Assembly: GCF_042646425.1 (NCBI RefSeq) | Contig: NZ_JBHRTR010000032.1 | Location: 1-59,105, forward strand | From: Marinibaculum pumilum | Lineage (GTDB): Bacteria; Pseudomonadota; Alphaproteobacteria; Ferrovibrionales; Ferrovibrionaceae | Length of the DNA stretch: 59,105 bases | Direction: 5' to 3' | In this document: piece by piece, positions 26,873 to 35,100 of the stretch | Layout of the letters: each line of letters begins with the position of its first letter | How positions within the stretch are numbered: position 1 is the first letter of the stretch | Notes under the pieces: model-generated | Seen by the model: the letters and a program-made list of their open reading frames with translations, nothing else | The model's database searches: none | What the model was told of the DNA's origin: nothing | Made by a program: the position numbers and the translations under genes

Positions 26873-26966
26873 GCCGGCCGCCAGATCGAACCGGCCGCCT
26901 CGGGCCGGACGCGGCCGCCGGCGTGGGGCGACAGAGACGGCAGCCAACAGCAGCCCGGCCGGGGCT

Positions 26967-27443
26967 TCAGCTGCCGCCCTTGCCTGACCGCTTCTGCTCG
27001 GCGGCGGCCGCGGGCTTGCCGGTCAGTGCGGTCCGGATCGCCTCGTTGGCCTGGTACTTCGCCACGCTCTGGTTCAGCAGTTCGTCCTGCGCCGCTGTGA
27101 GTCCGGCCTGGATCCGTTCCAGCTGGCCAGGCAGCGAACGGCCGATGCGCCGTGCCTCGCGTGCATCCTCGGCAATCACCGCGATGTCGCGGTTCAGCTT
27201 CTCGGCGGCGTCGGTCAGCTTCTGCTCCAGCAGCACGGTAACCGTCTCGAGCCGCTCGACGATCTCCTTCTGGCTCGCGGTCGCCGCCTCCTCCAGCCGC
27301 CGCTGACGGCTGAGCAGGCGGCTGCAGATCACGACCACGGCCACCAGGACGATGGCGGTCAGCAGGACGTCGGCAAAGAGCGCCAGCGTTTCGGGTGGCG
27401 ACTGCTGCCACAAGGCCTGCAGGTAGGTCCAGACAGGGTCCAT
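26967..27443 (-). CDS. Small TM/coiled-coil protein, T6SS-adjacent
   Basis: 158 residues: a short N-terminus, one TM segment (LALFADVLLTAIVLVAVVVI, near 20-40), then a long helical, heptad-like region (RQRRLEEAATASQKEIVERL, continuing to about residue 130) and a Lys/Gly tail. The layout resembles TolR/MotB-like or LapA-like helper proteins, but no family motif is present. It follows the SPOR gene on the same strand after 83 nt and converges with the 997-residue gene. Confidence 0.6.
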   Translation of the reverse strand: MDPVWTYLQALWQQSPPETLALFADVLLTAIVLVAVVVICSRLLSRQRRLEEAATASQKEIVERLETVTVLLEQKLTDAAEKLNRDIAVIAEDAREARRIGRSLPGQLERIQAGLTAAQDELLNQSVAKYQANEAIRTALTGKPAAAAEQKRSGKGGS

Positions 27444-27526
27444 GGGTCTTGTCCGTCAGTTGGGCTGTCGAGGCGATGCCATGGAAATGGGGATCGGAAC
27501 GTGGCGGCGGTAGCGCCGCGATGTGA

Positions 27527-28738
27527 TCATTTCTGTCCGCCGCCGCCCGCCGCCTGGCCTGCGCTGTTCGCGGCATCCTGCGCCGCCTGGCCGGCGGCCT
27601 GCGCCGCGCCCTGCGCGGCCTGTGCCGCCGCCTGCGCGGCGCCGGGCTTCGGCGGCTCGGCCTTGATCCGGATCACCTCTGCGGGGATGCCGTCGAAATT
27701 GCGCAGGGTGGCCTGGGCATCCTGTGCCGCCCAGAGCGAATTGAACTGGCCGACCCGGACATAGAAGGTGGGGCCGGAGAGGTTGTCCTCGATCGTGACC
27801 ATGTAGGCCTTGTACTGGCGCTGCAGCAGGGTGTTGGCCATGGCCTCGGCCTGGTCGCGGCTGGCGAAGGTGCCGGTCTGCAGCGTGTAGGTGCGGATGG
27901 ATTGCGGCGACCCCGCCGTCGCCCCGGTGCCGTCGGGGCTGGACGGGACGGCGCTGCCGGCGGCGCCATCCTTCGCCGCGCCGGCCGCATCCGTTGCCGC
28001 CGGGGCGTCCTTGGCCGGCTCGATCGACTGCAGCAGATAGCCGACGGTGTCGGGGGCATAGACCCTGGTGAAGACCGGGCTGACCGGTGCGCCGCCCTGG
28101 CCCGATCCTCCCTGGCCCGATCCTCCCTGGCCCGATCCGCCCTGGCCCGATCCGCCCTGGCTTGCTGCCGTCTGGCCGCCACCGGACTGAGATCCACCGG
28201 ACTGAGACCCACCAGACTGGGCCCCGCCGGATTGGGCCCCGCCGGATTGGGAACCGCCGGACTGCGAAGACCCGGCTGATTTCTGCCCGCCCTGCTGGGC
28301 CTGGCCGCCCTGGCTCTGGCTGCCGCCAGACTGCCCCGACTGCGCCTGCTGTCCACCCTGCGCCTGGCTGCCCTGGCTCTGGCCGCTCTGGCTCTGGCCG
28401 CTCTGGCTCTGGCCGCTCTGGCTCTGGCCGCCCTGCGTCTGGCCGCCCTGCGTCTGACCGCCCTGGGACTGCGCGCTCTGGTTCTGACCGTTCTGGGACG
28501 AGCCGTCAGCCGTCTGGCCGTTCTGTGTCTGGCCGTTCTGGGTCTGGCCGTTCTGGGTCTGACCCTGAGTGGCCTGACCCTGTGCCGTCTGGCCCTGGGT
28601 GGATTTGGAGGCGCTGCCCTGCGAGGTGACCTGGCTCGGTACGCCGTCGCCGCCGATCAGGATGCCGGCGACCAGGGTCAGCACCACGACCAGCAGGAAC
28701 ACCACGACGAATAAGGCGATGCCGATCTTGCCCTTCAT
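27527..28738 (-). CDS. SPOR-domain protein with long Gln/Gly/Ser repeat stalk
   Basis: 403 residues. One N-terminal TM (IGIALFVVVFLLVVVLTLVA, residues 5-28), a stalk of GQTQNGQ, GQSQS and GQGGS repeats from about 44 to 218, a linker, then a SPOR domain at about 281-360 (RTYTLQTGTFASRDQAEAMA...YVRVGQFNSLWAAQDA), and an Ala/Gln-rich tail. SPOR domains bind glycan strands without stem peptides, usually at division sites. The position, divergent from the T6SS structural operon, and the lack of a peptidoglycan-binding domain on TssL suggest it may anchor the secretion complex to the wall; a cell-division role is the main alternative. Confidence 0.88.
   Translation of the reverse strand: MKGKIGIALFVVVFLLVVVLTLVAGILIGGDGVPSQVTSQGSASKSTQGQTAQGQATQGQTQNGQTQNGQTQNGQTADGSSQNGQNQSAQSQGGQTQGGQTQGGQSQSGQSQSGQSQSGQSQGSQAQGGQQAQSGQSGGSQSQGGQAQQGGQKSAGSSQSGGSQSGGAQSGGAQSGGSQSGGSQSGGGQTAASQGGSGQGGSGQGGSGQGGSGQGGAPVSPVFTRVYAPDTVGYLLQSIEPAKDAPAATDAAGAAKDGAAGSAVPSSPDGTGATAGSPQSIRTYTLQTGTFASRDQAEAMANTLLQRQYKAYMVTIEDNLSGPTFYVRVGQFNSLWAAQDAQATLRNFDGIPAEVIRIKAEPPKPGAAQAAAQAAQGAAQAAGQAAQDAANSAGQAAGGGGQK
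28095..28440. repeat. In-gene 15-nt tandem repeats (SPOR stalk)
   Basis: Two blocks of 15-nt units encode the stalk: CCCTGGCCCGATCCT-type units at 28095-28160 (GQGGS) and GCTCTGGCTCTGGCC-type units at 28371-28440 (GQSQS). Such arrays can vary in copy number by slippage. Confidence 0.8.
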
Positions 28739-29274
28739 GCGACCCGAACCCGTTGCATGCGGCCCTTAGACACTGGCCAAAGCGATTGCCGGCCCCGAAA
28801 GGAAACCGGCCCTCTGCGGACCCGGTCCCCGGACCCAGATCGCCGGACCCCGATCGCCGGACCCCGATCCCCGGTGGCACCAGCCGCCGGCGCCTACCGG
28901 CCGGCGGGGCGCGGCGTCGGTTGCGGCGCAGAGCGCCGGACATTCGGCGTTTCCGGTCGGGCCGGACGACGGGCCCGTCTACCGTTGAAACAGTGATGCC
29001 ATAAGGCCGCCGCGATTGCACGTTGTTAAGAGGGGGTGTTGCCCTGTTGCCGCGCGCAGATGCGAATGTCCGTATCGGCGCGACGCATAACCAATCAATC
29101 GTAACAGTCGGGATGTACAAGGCGAGGATGCAACTGTAGCGTGGCGTGGCTGACGGCCATGGGCAAGCCGTTGGGTTGCGGCATGAATCATGAATGGGCC
29201 TTCACGGTCGCACCCCTGCCAGCGGGGGGCGGCACATTGTGCCCATGGTTGGGGTTGAACAGGGGGAACCGCTG
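28739..29274. other. Divergent region upstream of the T6SS operon
   Basis: 536 nt between the SPOR gene start (minus) and the lipoprotein gene start (plus). It has no supported gene. It contains 14-nt tandem repeats at 28818-28872 and an AT-richer stretch near 29080-29125 (GCATAACCAATCAATCGTAA) that is the best place to look for promoters, though no consensus -35/-10 pair is evident. No sigma54 GG-N10-GC site was seen. Confidence 0.55.
28818..28872. repeat. 14-nt GC-rich tandem repeats
   Basis: GGACCCAGATCGCC, GGACCCCGATCGCC and GGACCCCGATCCCC follow one another at 28831-28872, preceded by a partial GGACCCGGTCCCC at 28818-28830. Non-coding, between the divergent SPOR and lipoprotein genes. 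Confidence 0.75.
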
Positions 29275-29742
29275 ATGATGCGGCGACTTGCGATGCTGGT
29301 CGTGGCGGCAATTGCTGCCGTTTCGCTGTCAGCATGTTCCCTGCCGCGCGTGGTGCCGCAGGTCAGCGTTTCGACCGTATCCTTCCAGGCGGCGTCGGAT
29401 GCCAACCAGGGCTATGCGACCCGTGTGGACGTCGTCGCCGTCTCGACCACCGCCCTGGTGGAGACCCTGTCCAAGGAAACCGCCACGAACTGGTTCGCCA
29501 ACAAGGACCAGTTCCTGAATGCCAATCCCGGCAATGTCACGGTATGGTCGCGGGAGGTCGTTCCCGGCCGTTCGGCGCCGCAGGTCTCCCTGAACTATTT
29601 CGGACGTCTGGACTACGATGCGATCTTCGTGTTTGCGGAGTACCTGACGCCGGGCGATCATCGCGCGATGCTCGGCCAGTTCGAGAACCCGGTGGTCCTT
29701 CTGCAGGCCCAGAATTTCACGGTATCGGGGGGGCAGTCGTGA
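29275..29742 (+). CDS. Outer-membrane lipoprotein, probable divergent TssJ
   Basis: 155 residues from ATG 29275 (GGGGGA 7 nt upstream). The signal peptide MMRRLAMLVVAAIAAVSLSA ends in a lipobox LSAC, so Cys22 is predicted to be lipidated. The mature part is a small beta-rich domain with TRVDVVAVSTTALVETLSKE and LDYDAIFVFAEYLTPGDHR, in the places where TssJ has its paired strands. TssJ joins TssM to the outer membrane. The gene stands directly before tssK, where tssJ often lies, and no other lipoprotein exists in the locus. Sequence similarity alone is weak, so the TssJ label rests on size, lipobox and position. Confidence 0.6.
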   Translation: MMRRLAMLVVAAIAAVSLSACSLPRVVPQVSVSTVSFQAASDANQGYATRVDVVAVSTTALVETLSKETATNWFANKDQFLNANPGNVTVWSREVVPGRSAPQVSLNYFGRLDYDAIFVFAEYLTPGDHRAMLGQFENPVVLLQAQNFTVSGGQS

Positions 29743-29824
29743 CCGCGCGCGAGCGCTTGCGCGGCCCGGCGCGCCAGTCCCGCAGGCCGTCGATCCAGAG
29801 AGTGTCGACCATGAGAGCTTGGGC

Positions 29825-31183
29825 ATGAGGCTGCCGGGCGTCCCGCACGAAGTCCACTGGCATGAGGGAATGCTGCTGGTCCCGCAGCATTTCCAGCAGT
29901 CGGCGCTGCGCACCGAACGGCTGGTCAACTACCGGGTCCGGACCGCCAACCCCTATGCCTTCGGCGTCGTGAACATCGACGTCGATCGGGCCCTTCTGCT
30001 GGACGGAATGATCCGGCTGCAGGGCCTGGACCTGATCATGCCGGACGGCGCGGTGGTCCAGCTCGCCTCCCAGAACCCGGACGACTTCGCCGTCGACCTG
30101 CGCCCCTATGCCGAAGATCTGCGGCGGGCGCCGATGAAGATCTTCGCGGCGATCCCGGCGATGGGCGGTGCCAACGAGGACCAGCGCATCCAGGGCGAGC
30201 TGGCGCGCTACGAGGCGAGCGAGGGCGAGGCCGTCGCCGACATCCATTCCGGCGAGGGCGGCGAGCGCATCATGCGGCAGCGCCCGGCCTTCAGTCTGCT
30301 GGTGACCAACGACCCGTCGCGCAAGTTCGTCTCTCTGCCGATCGCGGAGGTGACCCGCCGCAACGAGGTCTTCGAGATCACCGACTATGTGCCGCCCTGC
30401 CTGAGCATCGCGCCTTCGTCGAGCCTGGGCCTGGCGTTGAACACGGTGATCCGGCGGATCCGCGAGAAGGCGGTGTTCCTGCGCGAGCGGACCCGCGGGC
30501 TGGAGGCGGAATCCCGCGAGGGCGAGGCCGCCGCCGTACGGATCACGGTGGCGTCGCTGACCGCGATGCTGCCGCGGCTGGAGGCACTGGCCGGATCCGG
30601 GCGGGCGCATCCCTTCGACCTGTTCCTGTCGCTCTGCGACCTGGTCGGCGCGCTGTCGACCCTGAGCCCGTCGCTCGTGCCGCCGGCCCTGAAGACCTAC
30701 GACCATCTGAACATCCGCGCCAATTTCCAGGAGGCGCTGGACTATATCAACGAGTGCCTCGACCGGGTGCACCAGAACTACCTGACGGTGGTCTTCGACG
30801 AGGAGACGACGGGCTTCTCCATCCAGCTGCGGCCGGAATGGGACAGCGGCAACCTGATCATCGGTGCCCGCACCCGCCCCGGCCAGCGCGACGAGGATGT
30901 GGTGTCCTGGATCAATACCGCGGTGGTCGGCACCCGGGAGCGGGTCCAGGGCCTGCGCGAGCGGCGCATGCTGGGCGCATCGCGGACCCTGATCGACCGC
31001 GAGGTCAGCATGGAGCTTGTGCAGACCCGCGGCATCATCCTGTTCGCGGTGAAGGCGGATGCGAACTTCATCGATCGCGACGGGGTGCTGGAGGTGTCCA
31101 ACACGCTGGATCGGATCGCGAGCCACAAGCCGCAGGAGCTGATCCTGTACCTGAGCAACAGGGGGAAGTCCGGGGGAGCCTAG
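29825..31183 (+). CDS. tssK: T6SS baseplate subunit TssK
   Basis: 452 residues beginning MRLPGVPHEVHWHEGMLLVPQHFQQSALRTE, the classic TssK start (HWxEGMLLxPQHFQQ), which fixes ATG 29825; a TTG six bases earlier is less likely. TssK trimers connect the baseplate (TssEFG) to the TssLM membrane complex. NDPSRKFVSLPIAEVTRR and the DHLNIRANFQEALDYINECL region agree with the family, and length is typical. The lipoprotein gene ends 82 nt upstream; tssL follows 39 nt after the stop. Confidence 0.96.
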   Translation: MRLPGVPHEVHWHEGMLLVPQHFQQSALRTERLVNYRVRTANPYAFGVVNIDVDRALLLDGMIRLQGLDLIMPDGAVVQLASQNPDDFAVDLRPYAEDLRRAPMKIFAAIPAMGGANEDQRIQGELARYEASEGEAVADIHSGEGGERIMRQRPAFSLLVTNDPSRKFVSLPIAEVTRRNEVFEITDYVPPCLSIAPSSSLGLALNTVIRRIREKAVFLRERTRGLEAESREGEAAAVRITVASLTAMLPRLEALAGSGRAHPFDLFLSLCDLVGALSTLSPSLVPPALKTYDHLNIRANFQEALDYINECLDRVHQNYLTVVFDEETTGFSIQLRPEWDSGNLIIGARTRPGQRDEDVVSWINTAVVGTRERVQGLRERRMLGASRTLIDREVSMELVQTRGIILFAVKADANFIDRDGVLEVSNTLDRIASHKPQELILYLSNRGKSGGA

Positions 31184-31222
31184 GCCAGGGGCGGGGCCGG
31201 TTCGCGGACGCGGGGTTGATGA

Positions 31223-32065
31223 ATGGCAACGGCGGCTGAACTCGACGTTATCGGTCAGTTTCGCAGGTTCTACGAGGAGGTGCGTGAGGCCCGCGCGATG
31301 GCGCAGGACCTGGACGCGAGCCAACTCGTGGACGAGGAGGACGCCCCGCCGCCGGCCGTCCCGCAGCCCGGCCTGCCGCCGGCGGAACCGGCCCAGCAGG
31401 AGGCGGAGCCGAAGCCAGGCGTCGCTTCGGGCGGCTCACGGATCAACCCGATCATCTCCCACCTGGTCGCCGCGCTGGAGCAGCAGAGCCTGGACTTCGC
31501 CGGCCGGGGCGGCAATTACGGCACCCGCATCTTCTCCCGCATCATCTATGTCATGGCGGCCTTCGCCGACGACGTGATGCTGTCCTTCCCCTGGCCGGGC
31601 CGCGACGACTGGGTGCGCAACCCGCTGGAGGCGCGGCTGTTCGGGTCGAAGACGGCGGGCGAGACCATCTTCCACGATATCGACGACCATCTGCGCGCCT
31701 ACCAGTACGGCCGTGCCGACATCGCCAAGGCCTATCTGATGGTGCTGGCGCTGGGCTTCGAGGGGCGCTACCGCGAGCGCGACGCCGCGCCGATCCTGTC
31801 GGACTATCGCCGCCGGCTGTTCCTGATCGCTTATGACCGGGAGCCGAGCATCGACACTGCCGGCGAGGTGATGCAGGGCGAGGTCTACCGCCACACCCAG
31901 CAGGGCGGCATGCCGCAGCGCATGCCCTATGTGCGGCCCTGGATCGTCGGCTGCGTGATCATCGCGGTGGTCTACGTGATCCTGTCGCAGATCATCTGGG
32001 AGTTCGAGACCTCCGACCTGAGCCCGAAGATCCAGCAGGTGCTGAACGCCATGGGGGGCGCATGA
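31223..32065 (+). CDS. tssL: T6SS membrane subunit TssL (DotU/IcmH)
   Basis: 280 residues. The cytoplasmic DotU domain shows IISHLVAALEQQSL, YVMAAFADDVMLSFPWPGRD and a tail of family-typical helices (YLMVLALGFEGRYRE). One C-terminal TM (WIVGCVIIAVVYVILSQII, near 240-262) is followed by only ~18 residues. The OmpA-like peptidoglycan-binding domain found on many TssL proteins is absent, so wall anchoring must come from another protein. Residues 30-70 are a Pro/Glu-rich insertion. It forms the inner-membrane complex with TssM. Confidence 0.94.
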   Translation: MATAAELDVIGQFRRFYEEVREARAMAQDLDASQLVDEEDAPPPAVPQPGLPPAEPAQQEAEPKPGVASGGSRINPIISHLVAALEQQSLDFAGRGGNYGTRIFSRIIYVMAAFADDVMLSFPWPGRDDWVRNPLEARLFGSKTAGETIFHDIDDHLRAYQYGRADIAKAYLMVLALGFEGRYRERDAAPILSDYRRRLFLIAYDREPSIDTAGEVMQGEVYRHTQQGGMPQRMPYVRPWIVGCVIIAVVYVILSQIIWEFETSDLSPKIQQVLNAMGGA

Positions 32066-32139
32066 CGGACGCGGCCTCCTATCCGCCCCCTGCCTGCGTG
32101 CTGAAACCGGGCCGCGACGCGGCGTGGATGGGCTGAGCG

Positions 32140-35100
32140 ATGGAGGGCATCCGCAACTTCGTCCTCTCGCTGGGTCCGCTGCCGCTCTGGCTGTGGATCG
32201 TCCTGGCGGTCGTCATCCTGCTGGGCTGCGCCTTCCTGATCTGGCAGCTCTGGCGGTTCGGCGCGCGCCGCGCCGGCGTGCCGGAGGAGGCGGAGGAGGA
32301 AGCGCCGAAGCCGGCCAATGCGTTCCTGCCGCAGGCGATCCGCGAGGCCTTCGTCGACGCCCATCGCTGGCTGCGCTCGGTGTTCCCGGGCCGCGACTAC
32401 AAATATGCCGCGCCGGTCTTCCTGATGCTGGGGGAGAGCGGCGTCGGCAAGTCGACCCTGCTGCGCTCCGTCGGCATGGGTCGCGCCCTGCGCGAGGGCC
32501 AGGAGAGCGAGCCGGTCAACTGGTACTTCTTCGACCGCGGCGCGATCATCGACAGCCGCGGCGACGTGCTGGGCCTGGGCGACGACCCGGCCAGCGATAC
32601 CGGGCCCTGGGACACCCTGATTCAGGCGTTCCAGAACTACCGCCCGGAACGGCCGCTGGACGGCCTTATCGTCGTGGTGCCGGTCACCGATTTCGTCGGC
32701 TCCGGCCGGCTGTCCAAGGAAGAGGTGATGGCCAAGGCGGAGGCGCTGCACCGGCGCATCGGCCGCCTGCAGAACCGGGTCGGCATGCAGCTGCCGATCT
32801 ATCTGGTGATCAGCAAGTGCGACGCGCTGGAAGGCTTCGGCGCAGCCGCCGCCCTGTTCGGCGACCAGACCCGCGACGAGGCGCTGGGCTGGTCCAGCCC
32901 TTATTCGCCCGACAGCGCCTTCGTGCCGACCTGGACCGGCGAGGCGGTCGACACGATCTACGAGAAGGTCAGCGAGGCGATCGTGGAGGCGCTCGCCGTC
33001 TCCGCCGAGGAGGGCGACAGCGGACAGGCCTTCCTGTTCCCCGGCTCGATCCGCCGCATGGAAGAGGGGCTGCGCCCGTTCCTGGCCAACCTGCTGCGGG
33101 TGTCCGCCTACAACCGCTCCGGCTCCTTGCGCGGCATCTACCTGACCGGCACGCCCTATGGCAGCCAGGTCGCCGACGAGTTCAGCATCCGGGACTTCGG
33201 CACCCAGAGCGGTGGCATGACGCCGATTTTCGCCCGCGGCCTGCTGGACCGGAAGATCTTCCCGGAATACGCCCTGGCGCGGCCCTATTCTCTGAGCCTG
33301 CTGTCCAGCAACCGCAATGTGCGTGTGGCGCAGGGCGCGATGGCGGCATTGCTTGTGCTGGCCGTTGCCGGCGTCTGGTACACCGACACCTGGTTGTCGC
33401 GCACCACGCAGGACCTGTCCAACGTCGCCGAAGGGGTGCTGCGCAAGGTGCGCAGCCTGGACGAGGCGCGCGCCGCCGGCCTGCGGCCCGACCAGAAGCT
33501 GCTGGAGCAGTCGACCCTGCCGCTGCTGCTGAGCCTGGGCGATGCAGAGCGCAGCAACCTGATCTCGCTCGCCGTTCCCGGTTCCTGGATCTCCACCCTG
33601 CCGGACGAGGTCGACCGGATGCTGGACCAGGCATTCCAGGTGATCCTGTTCCGCAGCATGCACGACAGCCTTGTCGCCCGGCTGGAGAATATCGAGGACC
33701 AGGCGGAGACCGAGAAGCAGGACATCCTGTCGGCCAACAGCGGCAGCAGCCAGTCGGCTGCCAACGACCCGCGCCAGTTCGCGCCCTATCCCGACTATGC
33801 GATCCTGACCGACTATGTCTCCGACCTGCAGGCGCTGAGCCGGAACGTCGACCTGTACAACTCGCTGCGGACCGCGGACAGCACATTCGCCGTCTCTTCG
33901 GTGGTGGAATATCTCTACGGCCTGCAGCTCAGCGACCAGTTCTTCGCCAATGTCGGCTCACAGCTGTTCGACGGTGCGCGGGGCCGGATCACGCCGATCG
34001 ACGTGACCGACTACCAGCAGCAGGCGCAGAAGGGGATCGCCGACCTGTCGCAGGCCTTCTTCGCGGACCTGCAGGGGCGGTACGACCTGCTGAGCAACGC
34101 GGAAGAGCTGGTCAAGCTGATCGACCAGGCCGGCGTCTCCCGGGAACCGATCTCCAGCCTGCAGATCCTGAAGCAGACCGAAGCCCTGGCCCTGCAGATC
34201 AAGGCGAGCGTGCAGAGCGGCCGCTACGACTGGGCGCTCGGCCCGCAGCTCGACCTGGGCGGCACCTTCGGTTCGGTGACCGACCGCATCCGGGCGACCG
34301 CCCTGCTGGGCCCGGACGTGGCCGATGCGCTGCAGTCCCAGGCGCGGCAGGCTTATACCGACTTCCGGTCTGCGCTGCTGCAGACCGTTTCGCGCACGAT
34401 CGGGCCGATCTTCGTGGAGAATAACGGCTCCATCACCGTCTCTCCGGCCTTGCAGGAACTCGACCAGCGCCTGAGCGGCCTGCCCAACCTGCTGGCGGCG
34501 ACGTCGGTCGGCGGCGGCATGACCGCGGTGGAACTGCCGACCAGCCCGCCGCCCGGGACCTATGTGCTGTGGGACATCCAGACCCTGGACGATGCGGTCG
34601 ATGCCTCGCGCCGACTGGCGACCCTGGAACTCCAGTCCTCGGGTGCCGGGTCGGGCGGCGGCGGATCGGGCGGCGGTGCGACGGGGGGCGCCAGCAGCGG
34701 CGGCGTCGGCCGGATCATCAACCGCGAGATCGCCGGCCGCCTGATCTCCAGCGTGGCGCAGGCGGCGACCCTGCAGCGGCTGCCCTATTCCTCCGGCAGT
34801 CTCGGCTATGAATCCCTGGTGGCGCAGCGGGTCGAGAACTTCTCCCAGGCCGCCACCCGGCTGGACCGCATCATCGCCTTCTTCGACGCCCTGGGCGCCG
34901 ACGGGTTCCGCGACCAGATCCAGCGCCTGCAGGCGCAGAGCGCCTATTCCATCCTGAGCGGTGCCGACGACCTGCTGAAGCAGGCCTCCGCCTACGAGCC
35001 GCGCAGCGGCGATTTCGGCTGGTGGGACGGCAGCGCGGGCGCCGCCTACCAGGCCTATGGCGTATCCGGCAAGGGCGAACTGACCGGCTATCTCGGTCTG

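Noticed and set aside
28371..28440. CRISPR-like regular repeats
   Set aside because: The 15-nt units have no spacers and translate to GQSQS repeats in the SPOR protein.
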